Part shown: positions 17,803 through 27,675 of the stretch, piece after piece
How positions within the stretch are numbered: the first letter of the stretch is position 1
Layout of the letters: each line of letters starts with the position of its first letter
NCBI RefSeq assembly: GCF_022829545.1
Contig: NZ_JAKSYM010000297.1
Coordinates: forward strand, 44,852-108,851
DNA: 64,000 nucleotides
Source of the DNA: Methylobacterium sp. J-030
GTDB taxonomy: Bacteria; Pseudomonadota; Alphaproteobacteria; Rhizobiales; Beijerinckiaceae
Direction of reading: 5' to 3'
Program-made: the position numbers and the translations under genes
Notes under the pieces: model-generated
The model's database searches: none
Seen by the model: only the letters and a program-made list of their open reading frames with translations
What the model was told of the DNA's origin: nothing

Positions 17803-19236
17803 ATGTATCCGGATACCGAGCTTCACATCGCCGGGCGCTGGCGCGCGGGCGCCGGACAGGAGACGCTGCCAGTCCTGAACCCCGCCACCGGCGAGACGAT
17901 CGGCCGGTGCGCGGTGGCCGGCACGGCGGATCTCGACGAGGCCCTGGCGGCGGCGGCCCGCGCCTTCCCGACCTGGCGGAAGGTCGCACCCTTCGAGCGC
18001 GCCAAGGTGATGCGCAAGGCGGCCGACCTGATGCGCGAGCGCGCCGACGACATCGCCCGGATCATGACCCAGGAACAGGGCAAACCGCTGGCGGAGGCGC
18101 GAATCGAGACCCTGGCGGCCGCCGACATCATCGACTGGTTCGCCGAGGAGGGGAAACGCGCCTACGGCCGCGTCATCCCGGGCCGCGCCGACGGCGTGCT
18201 CCAGGCCGCAATCCGCGAGCCGGTCGGGCCGGTCGCCTGCTTCACGCCGTGGAACTTCCCGATCAACCAGGCGGTGCGCAAGATCTCGGCCGCGCTCTGC
18301 ACCGGCTGCACGGTGATCCTGAAGGGCCCCGAGGATACGCCGGCAAGCTGCGCCGCCCTGGTGCGCGCCTTCCTGGATGCCGGCATCCCCGGGGACGCGC
18401 TGGCGCTGGTCTACGGCGATCCGGCGACGATTTCGTCCTACCTGATCGCGCATCCGGTGATCCGGAAGATCTCGTTCACCGGCTCCACGGTGGTCGGCAA
18501 GAAGCTCGCGGCGCTCGCGGGCGAGCACATGAAGCGGGCCACCATGGAACTTGGCGGCCATGCCCCGGCGATCGTGTTCGGCGATGCCGACGTCGAGAAG
18601 GCGATCTCGGTCCTGGCGCCCTCGAAATTCCGGAACGCCGGACAGGTCTGCGTTTCGCCGACCCGCTTCCTCGTGCACGATTCCGTGTTCGACCGGTTCG
18701 TGGAGGGGTTTGCGAGTTTTGCCGAAAGCCTCAAGGTCGGGGACGGGCTCGATCCCGAGACCAAGATGGGTCCGCTGATCCACGGGCGGCGCCTCGAAGC
18801 GGTCGAGGCGCTGACGGCGGATGCCGAATCGGGCGGCGCCACGCTCCGCACCGGCGGCAAGCGGATCGGCAACCGGGGCAACTTCTTCGAGCCGACGGTC
18901 CTCACGGAGGTGCCGCTCACCACCCGGATCATGAACGAGGAGCCCTTCGGCCCCCTCGCGATCATCAACCGGTTCTCGGACGACGCGGAAGCCCTGACGG
19001 AGGCCAACCGCCTGCCCTATGGGCTAGCGGCTTACGCCTATACCCGCTCGGCCGAGCGGGCGGCGCGGGTGTCGAACACGGTCGAGAGCGGCATGATCTC
19101 GATCAACCATCACGGCCTCGCCCTGCCGGAGACGCCGTTCGGCGGCGTCAAGGATTCCGGCTACGGCAGCGAGGGCGGCCCGGAGGCGCTCGACGCCTAC
19201 CTGGTGACCAAGTTCGTCACCCAGGCAAACTTCTGA
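17803..19236 (+). CDS. gabD: NAD(P)-dependent succinate-semialdehyde dehydrogenase
   Basis: An aldehyde dehydrogenase of 477 residues, best fitting succinate-semialdehyde dehydrogenase, which feeds GABA-derived carbon into succinate. The general base Glu249 ([12 protein letters not shown]), the catalytic Cys283 ([12 protein letters not shown]), the NAD loop [10 protein letters not shown] and PWNFPINQ are all present. The [15 protein letters not shown] end is typical. ATG 17803 gives the normal family length; an ATG at 17752 would add 17 unlikely residues. No gabT is adjacent, so other semialdehydes are possible substrates. Confidence 0.85.
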   Translation: MYPDTELHIAGRWRAGAGQETLPVLNPATGETIGRCAVAGTADLDEALAAAARAFPTWRKVAPFERAKVMRKAADLMRERADDIARIMTQEQGKPLAEARIETLAAADIIDWFAEEGKRAYGRVIPGRADGVLQAAIREPVGPVACFTPWNFPINQAVRKISAALCTGCTVILKGPEDTPASCAALVRAFLDAGIPGDALALVYGDPATISSYLIAHPVIRKISFTGSTVVGKKLAALAGEHMKRATMELGGHAPAIVFGDADVEKAISVLAPSKFRNAGQVCVSPTRFLVHDSVFDRFVEGFASFAESLKVGDGLDPETKMGPLIHGRRLEAVEALTADAESGGATLRTGGKRIGNRGNFFEPTVLTEVPLTTRIMNEEPFGPLAIINRFSDDAEALTEANRLPYGLAAYAYTRSAERAARVSNTVESGMISINHHGLALPETPFGGVKDSGYGSEGGPEALDAYLVTKFVTQANF

Positions 19237-19243
19237 CGGCCGA

Positions 19244-19450
19244 TCAGTAATGCGGAGGCGGCGGCTCTGGCCCCCGCGGGACAGCTCTGGCCGCCGCCTC
19301 CTCGACCTGTTCGCGCAAGCCCGCGATCTGTCGGGACAGCCGGTCGATCACCCGCCACTGCTCGGTGACGGCGCGGTTCAGATCCTCGATCGTCGCCTCT
19401 TGCTCGGTGAGACGCATCTCGAGACGATTCATCCGGTCGGGTTCGTCCAT
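19244..19450 (-). CDS. slyX: SlyX family protein
   Basis: A 68-residue coiled-coil protein with the SlyX pattern: RLEMRLTEQEATIEDLNRAV, then a continuous heptad helix to about residue 55, and the signature tail PPPPHY. Function is unknown. ATG 19450 removes a short upstream extension that starts at 19477. It converges with gabD, the stops being 7 bases apart. Confidence 0.85.
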   Translation of the reverse strand: MDEPDRMNRLEMRLTEQEATIEDLNRAVTEQWRVIDRLSRQIAGLREQVEEAAARAVPRGPEPPPPHY

Positions 19451-19938
19451 CCCTGATCTCCCTTGGCCGGGCAGCAAACCGGCCGCGCTTGCCGCACTTT
19501 CAGCGAAGACGCGGCTCCTCAGCGCGGGGCTGCTCAGACAGCGACCTTTTACCGAAGTTTAGAGACGCGCGCCGCGGTTCGTCGTCCGGTAAGCGGCCTG
19601 ATCCGCGTACCTTTCCAGGACGATGACGTTTGCCGCTCGAACGCTGCCTGCCCAAACGAAGATGAAAGCGGTCAAATGCGGCCGGTATGAAACCAGTCGG
19701 CGTCTGCCATCTTCTGATTTTCATTCTCAGCGCATCGTCGTGAAGCACATCTCATCGATTAATAACCGACCTCGAATTATTGGCAAAATTAGACTTAGCT
19801 CGATTTAGCCGACCGAGAAATTGTTTCGAAGCGGACGATGAATGAAATTCGCTGCCTATGACCGGATAAGTTATCCGATTTTAAACCATCCTGCTGTGCA
19901 TACTGAAACCCAATCATGCGTTGAAATCGGGGCTGCAG
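19451..19938. other. AT-richer intergenic region upstream of the chemoreceptor gene
   Basis: About 490 bases with markedly lower GC from about 19640 onward. I find no supported gene; open frames there lack ribosome-binding sites and family motifs. A 15-base palindrome lies at 19863-19877 and is listed separately. The low GC fits a promoter region, possibly with a piece of acquired DNA. Confidence 0.5.
19863..19877. promoter_or_regulatory. palindromic operator-like site before the chemoreceptor gene
   Basis: CGGATAA and TTATCCG are perfect 7-base arms around a single G. The site ends 43 bases before the TTG at 19921 and 61 bases before the ATG at 19939. This spacing suits a repressor or activator site. 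The binding protein is unknown. Confidence 0.45.
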
Positions 19939-21414
19939 ATGGCACTGTTTGGTTTGGGTACGGACGTGCCGCTGACGGCCCTCGACCGGACCATGGGACG
20001 GGTCGAATTCGATCCGGCGGGCCACATCACGGATGCCAACGCGATCTTCCTCGATCTCGTCGGCTACACCCTCGCGGAGGTGCGCGGGCGCCCCCACAGC
20101 CTGTTCGTGCCGGAGGCCGAGCGCGCGAGCCCGGATTACGCCGCGTTCTGGGACCGGCTGCGGGCCGGTCAGCCGGAGGTGCGCGAGTTCGCCCGCCGGA
20201 CCAAGGACGGGCGGATCGTCTGGATCAAGGGCGCCTACACCCCGATCCTGGATCGCAACGGCAGGGCGACCAAGATCGTGAAGATTGCCACCGACATCAC
20301 GGAGGAGCGGGCGCGCGCCGCGCTCTACGCGGGCCAGATCGCGGCCATCAACCGGTCGCAGGCGGTGATCTGCTTCGCCCTCGATGGGACCATCACGGAC
20401 GCCAACGCGAACTTCCTCTCGACCATGGGCTACACCCTCGACGAGGTCCGCGGCCGGCATCACCGGATGTTCATGCCGCAGGCCGAGGCGGCGAGCCCGG
20501 ATTACGCGGGGTTCTGGGCGGACCTCGGGGCGGGGCAGTATCAGGCCGGCGAGTTCCGCCGGATCGGCAAGGACGGGCGGGTCGTCTGGATCTTCGGCGC
20601 CTACAACCCGGTTCTGGATGCGGAGGGCAAGCCCTGCGCGGTGGTCAAGTTCGCCACCGACGTGACCCGGCAGGTCGAGGACCGCCAGCGCCGGGCCGAG
20701 GGTCAGCGCGCCATCGACGCGGACATCGCGGCGATCCGGGATTCGATGAGCCGCGTCGTCCGGCAGGCGGACGAAACCGCCGAGTCCTCGAACCAGACCG
20801 CCCGCAACGTCCAGGCGGTCGCGGCCGGCTCGGAGGAATTTGCCGCCTCCATCGAGGAGTTGAGCCGTCACGCGCTCATGGCGAAGTCCTCGGTCGACCA
20901 AGTGGTCACGCGCGCCGAGGAGGCCGGCGGGATCGTGATCGGGTTGACCGGGGCCGCCGACCGGATCGGCGCCGCCGTGAACCTGATCCGTTCGATCGCC
21001 GACCAGACGAACCTCCTCGCCCTCAACGCCACGATCGAGGCCGCGCGTGCGGGCGCCGCCGGCAAGGGCTTCGCGGTCGTGGCCGCCGAGGTGAAGGCCC
21101 TGGCCGAGCAGACCGCCCGGGCGACAGGCGAGATCGGCAGCCAGATCACGGCCGTCCAGACCGAGACCGCCAAGGCCGTGTCCGCCATCGACGGGATCGG
21201 CACGACCATCGAGCAACTGAGCGCGATCACGCTCAGCGTCTCGTCCGCCGTCACCGAGCAGGCGGCGGTGACCCGCGACCTGACCGAGAACATGCAATCG
21301 GCCGCCCACAGCGTCGACGCGGCGCGGGCCGCGATGGCGGATATCGCGGCCTCGTCGGCCCAGGTGGACGAGTCGGTGCGCAAGGTGTCGGAGGCGGCCC
21401 GCGCCCTGGCGTGA
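19939..21414 (+). CDS. soluble methyl-accepting chemotaxis protein with two PAS domains
   Basis: A cytoplasmic chemoreceptor of 491 residues. Two tandem PAS domains (about 20-135 and 140-255, with [11 protein letters not shown] and [11 protein letters not shown] as matching motifs) are followed by a signalling domain. The highly conserved hairpin tip is visible as [20 protein letters not shown] near residues 352-371. There is no transmembrane segment or HAMP domain, so it senses an internal signal, perhaps redox or energy state via a PAS cofactor, as in BdlA or Aer-like proteins. ATG 19939 is preferred; an in-frame TTG lies at 19921. It converges with the GGDEF gene. Confidence 0.88.
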   Translation: MALFGLGTDVPLTALDRTMGRVEFDPAGHITDANAIFLDLVGYTLAEVRGRPHSLFVPEAERASPDYAAFWDRLRAGQPEVREFARRTKDGRIVWIKGAYTPILDRNGRATKIVKIATDITEERARAALYAGQIAAINRSQAVICFALDGTITDANANFLSTMGYTLDEVRGRHHRMFMPQAEAASPDYAGFWADLGAGQYQAGEFRRIGKDGRVVWIFGAYNPVLDAEGKPCAVVKFATDVTRQVEDRQRRAEGQRAIDADIAAIRDSMSRVVRQADETAESSNQTARNVQAVAAGSEEFAASIEELSRHALMAKSSVDQVVTRAEEAGGIVIGLTGAADRIGAAVNLIRSIADQTNLLALNATIEAARAGAAGKGFAVVAAEVKALAEQTARATGEIGSQITAVQTETAKAVSAIDGIGTTIEQLSAITLSVSSAVTEQAAVTRDLTENMQSAAHSVDAARAAMADIAASSAQVDESVRKVSEAARALA

Positions 21415-21436
21415 CCGGATGACGCCGCCGCCGGGC

Positions 21437-22588
21437 TCAGGCCGCCCGCGCGGCGGTCTCGGCCACGGCAACCCGGTTGCGGCCGCCGTTCTTGGCGGCA
21501 TAGAGCGCGGCATCCGCCCGCCGGATCAGCGCGTCGAAGCCGATCTCGTCCCGCGCCTGAGCGATGCCGATGCTGATGCTGACGCGCAGCTCCGGGAGCT
21601 CGGGCACCCGGAGACGCGCGAAGGTGCGGCGCATTTCCTCGGCCCGAGCCAGCGCCTCGGCGGGCGAGACGTCCGGCAGGAAGCAGACGAACTCCTCTCC
21701 GCCCAGCCGCCCCAGCAGCGCGTCGTGCGGCAGCAGGGACGTCGCCATGGTGCAGAATCCCACCAGCACGGCGTCGCCCACCGCGTGCCCGTGGACGTCG
21801 TTGACCGCCTTGAACCGGTCGAGGTCGACGAGCAGCAGCGCACCGACGTCGCGCTTGTCCAGCGCAGCGCGTGCGGCCTCCACGAAGGCGCGGCGGTTGC
21901 GCACGCCCGTGAGCGCGTCGGTGGAAGCGGCGATGCGCTGCTCCCGCTCGGCCCGCTCCTTCACCAGCGCCATGAAGGTGAAGGCCGCGGCGATGGAGAA
22001 CAGGATCGTCACGAAGCACAGGATCGCCACCCAGGGCGAGTCCAGCGGGTTTGGATCGACCTGCGGCGGGACCAGCAGCGTCGCGGGGATGCGCCCGAAG
22101 TAGAAAGCGCCGTGCAGACCGAGCACGGCGGCAGCCGTGACCCGGGACGCCAGCCGCTCCTCACGGCCGCGCCAGACCTCCGCGGTCGCGCAGCCGCAAT
22201 AGATCGTCGCCACCGCCGAGGCGTACACGATGCGCAGGGTCAGCGAGTCATAGAAAGCCGGGATGAGGCAGAGGAGGCACCAGACGAGCGCACCCGCTAT
22301 CGCCAGCTCCGCGCGGGGGCGGCGACGCTCGAACGAGCGAACGCCGCTCCAGATCAGACCGTAGGCGGATAGGATCACCGCGTTGGACAGCACGATCGAG
22401 ATCGAATCGGGAATCTGCCCCCGGAGCGCGAGCCCGGCTGCGCCGGCCGCGCCGACGAGATGAGACACGCCCCAGAAGGCGAGGGTCCGCTCCTCGGGTG
22501 CTTGGCGCCAAGACGTGAGGAACAGCGCACCCACCAGCAGGGTGACCGTCGAATTGACGATGAGCAGCGTGACGGGATCAAGGTGCAC
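21437..22588 (-). CDS. membrane-bound diguanylate cyclase (GGDEF)
   Basis: A 383-residue protein that should make cyclic di-GMP. About six or seven hydrophobic helices fill residues 7-207 (for example 7-24, 64-82, 95-111, 185-207). The GGDEF domain follows from about 220, with STDALTGVRNRRAF, LVDLDRFKAVND and an intact active site GGEEF at 296-300. The inhibitory RxxD site expected nine residues before GGEEF is missing (PHDA there), so product inhibition may be weak. It lies tail to tail with the chemoreceptor gene. Confidence 0.9.
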   Translation of the reverse strand: MHLDPVTLLIVNSTVTLLVGALFLTSWRQAPEERTLAFWGVSHLVGAAGAAGLALRGQIPDSISIVLSNAVILSAYGLIWSGVRSFERRRPRAELAIAGALVWCLLCLIPAFYDSLTLRIVYASAVATIYCGCATAEVWRGREERLASRVTAAAVLGLHGAFYFGRIPATLLVPPQVDPNPLDSPWVAILCFVTILFSIAAAFTFMALVKERAEREQRIAASTDALTGVRNRRAFVEAARAALDKRDVGALLLVDLDRFKAVNDVHGHAVGDAVLVGFCTMATSLLPHDALLGRLGGEEFVCFLPDVSPAEALARAEEMRRTFARLRVPELPELRVSISIGIAQARDEIGFDALIRRADAALYAAKNGGRNRVAVAETAARAA

Positions 22589-22809
22589 GACCGTCCAACG
22601 ATTCCCCGCTCGAGTACACGGCCACCCAGCCCGCCCAACGCCACCGAGATCGTTCGAAGACGAATCAGGGTATACAGATATCAGTAAAGCGCGATCTCAT
22701 CCATAAGCATAATCGGCTGCTATATTCCCGCCTATACGAAGAACATAAGTCCTCGGGAACCGGTCGGAAGCCGGAGGTCCCGGCTCCGTCAGCCCTCAGT
22801 CGATCGGGA

Positions 22810-25800
22810 TCAGGCGGCGTGGATCACCGGGACCGCAGGCGCCCCCTCCCACTCCGTGTTGCCGGGGATCGATTCGCCCTTCATCACGATGGTGAGCGGG
22901 CGCAGACGCGCGTAGTCGCCGACCTTCGTGTCGTACAGCACGGTCGAGAACGCGCCCACCGATACGCCCTTGCCCACGATCACCCGGCCGATCTTCATGA
23001 TCCGGTCCTCGTAGAGATGGGTCTGGAGGGCCGAGACGCGGTTGATCGTGGCGTAATCGCCGATCGTCACGCAGTCGAACTCGGTGATGTCGGTGGTGAG
23101 CATGCACACGCCCTGGCCGACCTTCACGCCGAACAGGCGCAGCACCCAGGGCAGGAACGGCGTGCCCTGGAGATGCTCCAGCAGCACCTTCCCGGCGAGC
23201 CCCCAATAGGCCACCGCGATGGCCTCGGTGCGCATCGCCCACCACGACCACATCGGCTGCATGCCGGGCTTGTACACGCCCATCAGCAGCCACTTCATCG
23301 CGATGACCGCCGAGGACTGGATCAGCGCGATGGCGACGCTCGCCGTGACGAAGCTGATCGCCAGCCCCGACCAGTCCTTCTCGAGGATCGCCGGATAGAA
23401 GTACCAGTCGATGACCGTGATCGCGAGGGTGATGTAGAGCATCGGCGAAAACGAGGTCGCGAACGCTTCGAACACGCCGCGCCGGACCTTCGGCCACAGC
23501 CCCGGTTCGTAGGTCTGGGCGTTCGACCCGAGATCGACCTTCTGCCGGGCCGGCAGCCGGATCGGCGGCGAGCCGAACCACGTCTCGCCGGGGCTCATGG
23601 CCTCGTTCGCGGGCGGCTTCGATTTGATGCCGATCAGCACGTCGTCGGGAATGATCGCTCCGGGCGGCACCACGGCGTCGTTGCCGACGAAGACGCGGGC
23701 GCCGGTCTGCGTCGGCTCCAGATGCATCCAGCCGCGCCGGATCTCCTCCTCGCCGTAGACCACCTCGTCGGCGACGAAGTTCTTCGCCCCGATATCGGCG
23801 AGGTCGTAGCGACCGCCGAGGTTGGTGGAGATCTCGGCGCCGTGGCCCATCCGGGCGCCCATCAGCCGGTACCACGCCCGCATGTAGACGGTGGCGAACA
23901 GCGACGACAGCGTCTCCAGCGTCACCTCGACGGCGAGCGCCAGCGACCATTTCCGCAGGTAGAACAGCGAGTACACCGAGTAGATGCCGGTGCGCCTCCG
24001 GGGCAGCACGACCCAGCGGATGCCGGCGATCAGCAGAACCGTGCCGGCGGTCATCAGCATGGCGGTGGGCCAGGTGAGGATCGGCAGGTACCAATGATAA
24101 TCGACGTCCGTGATGTCGGAGAGCGAGTCCGAGATCTGATCGAAGAGGAAGAAGGCCGGGAAGATCGGCAGCAGGCCGACCGCTGGAATCACGGCGAGCA
24201 GCAGCGTGTAGGCGGCCATGAAGGCGGCCCGCCGTGACCACGGGGCGTCGGCCGGTGCGGGCAGCGCGGCCGAATCCGCCATCCCGACCTTGCGGCCGGG
24301 CGAACCGTCCCACCGCTCGGCGGCTCCGACCCGCGACCCGGTCGGGATGGTGGTGAGGTCGCCGATCTCGGCCTGGGGGCCGATCACCGTGTCGTGGCTG
24401 AGAACGCAGGAGGTGCCGATCGCGGCGTCGACGCCGATCTCCACCGTGCCGATGACCAGCTCGTTGCCGACGATCTCGGCATTGGCGACGACGAGGCGGC
24501 CGCCGAGCGAGGCGCCGTCGCCAATGGTCAGCAGATCCGGCGCGCCGACCTCGATGTCTGAGATCAGCGTGTCGCGGCCGATCCGGGCGCCCATCAGGCG
24601 CAGGTAGATGGCGATCGCCGGCGAGCCCTGGAGCCACTTCACATGGACCAGGGGCGCCAGCCGCTGGGCCAGCCACCAGCGGTAGTAGTAGGCGCCCCAG
24701 AGGGGATAGCGGCCCGGTCTGGTCTTGCCCAGGATCAGCCACTTGCCGGCCACCGCCACAACGGCGGTGACGCCGTTGATCGCCACGTAGACGAGGAGCA
24801 GCACGCCGAGTTCGGCGAAGAAGCTCAGGCCGCCGCCGGTGAGCAGCAGGTAGGTCACGAACATGCCGAGCCACTGCGCCGTGGCGAGGGCGATGACGAG
24901 GGGCAGCGCCGCGAGCTGGGCGAGGCCGCACAGCGCCCGGCGCAGCAGCGGCGGCGGCTCGAAGCTGAGATCGCGTATGGCGGCCGCGGCGCCCATGCCG
25001 CCCGTGCGGGCGATCAGGGCGTCGGCCATGGCCCGCATGCTGCGCAGGGCGTAGACGTCCGGCAGGGTGATGCCGGCGAGCGGCGGGTTCTCCCGGACCG
25101 CCGAGACGAAGCGCGCGGCGAGCAGCGAATGGCCGCCGAGATCGGCGAAGAAGTCACCCTCCAGCGGGATCGGCTGGTTGCCGAAGATCTGCTTGGCGGC
25201 GGCGACCAGGGCGGCCTCGGTCTCGTTCGCCGGGGGCTCCTGCTCGCCGTCGGCCCCCACCACGGTGAGTGGGGCGATCTTGAGGGCCTTACGATCGACC
25301 TTGCCGGAGGTGAGGCGCGGCAGGGTCTCGGCCACCTCGAAATGACCCGGGACCATGTAGGGCGGAATCTGCCCGGCAAGCGTCCGGCGGAGCGCAACGG
25401 TGTCGATGGTTTGGCCGCGCTCCGGGATCAGGAAGGCGACGAGCCGGTCGACGCCGTCATCCTGCCGCAGCACGACGGCGGCTTGGTTGATCTCTGGGAC
25501 GCTGCGGATGCGCGCCTCGATCTCGCCGAGTTCCACGCGAAATCCGCGAATCTTGACCTGATCGTCGATGCGGCCGTGGAACACGATCCGCCCGGCGGCA
25601 TCGAGGGAGACCGCATCGCCCGAGCGGTAGAGCACCGGATCGGTCCCGTCCGACCCGAAGGGGTTGGCGATGAACTTTTCGGCCGTGAGCTCCGGCCGCG
25701 CGAGGTAGCCCCGCGCGACGCCCGGGCCGCCGATCAGAAGCTCGCCCTGCTGGTCGCGCCCGAGCAGGGTCAGATCCTCGCCCGCCACGTAGACCGAATA

Positions 25801-26880
25801 GTTGGAGATCGGCCCGCCGATGGTGACCGGTTCGCCGGGCCGCATCTCGGCGGCGGTCGCCACCACGGTCGCCTCGGTCGGCCCGTAGGTGTTGAAGAGC
25901 TGGCGCGTCCCCGTGGCCCAGCGGACAACCAGCGGCTCCGGCAGCGCCTCGCCGCCGAGCAGCACGAGGCGCACGGTCGGCAGGTCGCCGGAGATCATCG
26001 CCAGCAGGGTCGGCACGGTGTCGAGCACCGTGATGCGCTCCGCCTGCAGGATACCGGGCAGGGATTCCACGTCGCCCATCATGGCCGGACTCGCCACGAA
26101 CAGCGTCGCACCGACGAGATACGGGACCCAGATCTCCTCCATGGAGAGGTCGAAGGCGACCGAGGCGCCCTGGAACACCACGTCGTCGGCGCGCATCCCG
26201 TAGAGTGCGTTCCCGGAGCGCAGGAAGTGGCAGATGTTGGCGTGGCTGATGACGATGCCCTTCGGCACGCCGGTCGAGCCCGAGGTGTAGATCAGGTAGG
26301 CGGGGTGTTCCGGCGTCAGGCCGAGGGCGCGGAGATCCGGAACCGGGGCCTCGGCCGGGGTCGCGGCGCCGAGATCGGCCAGGGTCAGGGCCGGCGCAGC
26401 CTCCGGCGCCGCCGCCTTGAGCGCGGGGGAGACGAGGAGCGCCTTGGCGGTGGCGTCCGTCAGGCATACGCCCACCCGGTCGGCGGGCGCCTCCGCGTCG
26501 AAGGGGAGCCACGCGGCGCCCGACATGGTGATGCCGATCTGCGCCACCAAGAGTTCAGGCCCCCGGGCCATCCAGAGGCCGACCACGTCGCCCGGCCCGA
26601 TGCCGCGATGGGCGAGGCCGGCGGCGATCCGGCCGGCGCGGGACGCGACCTCGGCATAGGTCAAGTGCGGATGGACGCCGCCCGCCCCGACGGTCGCGCC
26701 GTCGATCAGGCAGGGATGGTCGGGCCTCGACCGGGCCGAGGCCAAAAAGATCTCGGCCAGCACCTCGTCGCGGATCAGGTCGGGCCGGTGGGCGCCCAGC
26801 AGGAAAGCCGCTCCGGCATCGTGACGGCCGCTGTCCCCGGCAGCCGGTCCGGGCCGGGTCTTCTCGGCGACGTCACTCAT
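22810..26880 (-). CDS. Pls/PosA-type single-module nonribosomal peptide synthetase
   Basis: A 1356-residue protein with the build of epsilon-poly-L-lysine synthetase (about 1300 residues). An adenylation domain fills about 35-545: A3 at 198-208 (YTSGSTGVPKG), A4 FDLS at 243-246, A5 YGPTE at 332-336, A7 YRSGD at 418-422 and Lys527 in SGKVDRK. A carrier domain follows with Ser585 in LGGHSLL. The remainder alternates hydrophobic helices with hexapeptide-repeat (left-handed beta-helix-like) soluble blocks, the terminal region that in Pls joins monomers. There is no condensation or thioesterase domain. Hand alignment to GrsA gives specificity residues D-L-E-D-L-G-T-V-V-K; the two extra acidic positions suggest a basic amino acid. 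ATG 26880 has a weak GGAGC site. Confidence 0.88.
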   Translation of the reverse strand: MSDVAEKTRPGPAAGDSGRHDAGAAFLLGAHRPDLIRDEVLAEIFLASARSRPDHPCLIDGATVGAGGVHPHLTYAEVASRAGRIAAGLAHRGIGPGDVVGLWMARGPELLVAQIGITMSGAAWLPFDAEAPADRVGVCLTDATAKALLVSPALKAAAPEAAPALTLADLGAATPAEAPVPDLRALGLTPEHPAYLIYTSGSTGVPKGIVISHANICHFLRSGNALYGMRADDVVFQGASVAFDLSMEEIWVPYLVGATLFVASPAMMGDVESLPGILQAERITVLDTVPTLLAMISGDLPTVRLVLLGGEALPEPLVVRWATGTRQLFNTYGPTEATVVATAAEMRPGEPVTIGGPISNYSVYVAGEDLTLLGRDQQGELLIGGPGVARGYLARPELTAEKFIANPFGSDGTDPVLYRSGDAVSLDAAGRIVFHGRIDDQVKIRGFRVELGEIEARIRSVPEINQAAVVLRQDDGVDRLVAFLIPERGQTIDTVALRRTLAGQIPPYMVPGHFEVAETLPRLTSGKVDRKALKIAPLTVVGADGEQEPPANETEAALVAAAKQIFGNQPIPLEGDFFADLGGHSLLAARFVSAVRENPPLAGITLPDVYALRSMRAMADALIARTGGMGAAAAIRDLSFEPPPLLRRALCGLAQLAALPLVIALATAQWLGMFVTYLLLTGGGLSFFAELGVLLLVYVAINGVTAVVAVAGKWLILGKTRPGRYPLWGAYYYRWWLAQRLAPLVHVKWLQGSPAIAIYLRLMGARIGRDTLISDIEVGAPDLLTIGDGASLGGRLVVANAEIVGNELVIGTVEIGVDAAIGTSCVLSHDTVIGPQAEIGDLTTIPTGSRVGAAERWDGSPGRKVGMADSAALPAPADAPWSRRAAFMAAYTLLLAVIPAVGLLPIFPAFFLFDQISDSLSDITDVDYHWYLPILTWPTAMLMTAGTVLLIAGIRWVVLPRRRTGIYSVYSLFYLRKWSLALAVEVTLETLSSLFATVYMRAWYRLMGARMGHGAEISTNLGGRYDLADIGAKNFVADEVVYGEEEIRRGWMHLEPTQTGARVFVGNDAVVPPGAIIPDDVLIGIKSKPPANEAMSPGETWFGSPPIRLPARQKVDLGSNAQTYEPGLWPKVRRGVFEAFATSFSPMLYITLAITVIDWYFYPAILEKDWSGLAISFVTASVAIALIQSSAVIAMKWLLMGVYKPGMQPMWSWWAMRTEAIAVAYWGLAGKVLLEHLQGTPFLPWVLRLFGVKVGQGVCMLTTDITEFDCVTIGDYATINRVSALQTHLYEDRIMKIGRVIVGKGVSVGAFSTVLYDTKVGDYARLRPLTIVMKGESIPGNTEWEGAPAVPVIHAA

Positions 26881-26991
26881 CCGCTGCTCCGCTGGCCGGC
26901 CGCGCAGGCCGACGCCTCTCGTGGCAGCCGCCCTATAGCCCACCGATCATGCCGTTATCGAGGCGGCTTTGCACTGCGCCCGCGCACGGGA

Positions 26992-27579
26992 TCAACCCCA
27001 GCGCCAGCCGCCGGGCTGAAGAATCAGCACCTCGCCCTGGCGGATGCCGATCCGGGGTGCGGCGTAGATGTCGAGATGGCCGAGCGCCACCAGGGCCGCC
27101 CGCGCGACGCCGCCATGGGCGACGATGACCGCATCCCGCTCCAGCCCGGCGAGCAGCGGCCCGACGCGCTCGACCAGGGCCGCGTAGCTCTCGCCCCCGA
27201 TCCCCGGCGGACGGTGATGCCACCGGTCCCGGTCGCGCCCCGCGGCGCCGGCCGGATCGCGGCGGCGGATCTCGGCCCAGGTCGAACCCTCCCAATTGCC
27301 GAAGCCGATCTCCCGCAGGCGCGGATCGGTCCGGTATCCCTCCCGCGACAGGCCGAGACTCGTCCGCAGGATCTCCATGGTGCGCCGGGTCCGCTTGAGC
27401 GGGCTCGCCACGAACTCCGCATCGGCCAGCCTCTCGCCCGCGGCGGCGGCGAGGCGTTCCGCGACGGCGGCGGCCTGGAACTCGCCGTGCGCGTTCAGAT
27501 CGGTGTCGCGGCCGCCCTGGAGGCGGCCCTCGGCATTCCAGTCGGTCTGGCCGTGGCGGATGAAGTAGATGCTGACCAA
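26992..27579 (-). CDS. histidine phosphatase family protein
   Basis: A 195-residue member of the phosphoglycerate mutase-like histidine phosphatases. The catalytic RHG lies at residues 8-10 (IYFIRHGQTDWNAEGR), followed by SPLKRTRRT, the acid-base region FGNWEG and the second histidine in IVAHGGVARAAL. The start is probably TTG 27579; all upstream start codons run into the divergent PPK2 gene. The substrate is unknown. It ends 111 bases before the synthetase start on the same strand and might share a transcript. Confidence 0.82.
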   Translation of the reverse strand: MVSIYFIRHGQTDWNAEGRLQGGRDTDLNAHGEFQAAAVAERLAAAAGERLADAEFVASPLKRTRRTMEILRTSLGLSREGYRTDPRLREIGFGNWEGSTWAEIRRRDPAGAAGRDRDRWHHRPPGIGGESYAALVERVGPLLAGLERDAVIVAHGGVARAALVALGHLDIYAAPRIGIRQGEVLILQPGGWRWG

Positions 27580-27675
27580 CCGTCTCAATCCCGTCCTGCA
27601 CCGGTGCTCGGAACGGCTCGGAGCGCCACCCGTTCTCGCCGACGGCCGGCAACGTCCGGGTACAGGTCCTGCCCC

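Noticed and set aside
19500..19748. 82-codon minus-strand ORF before the chemoreceptor gene
   Set aside because: It has no ribosome-binding site or family, and its composition is unlike the neighbours.
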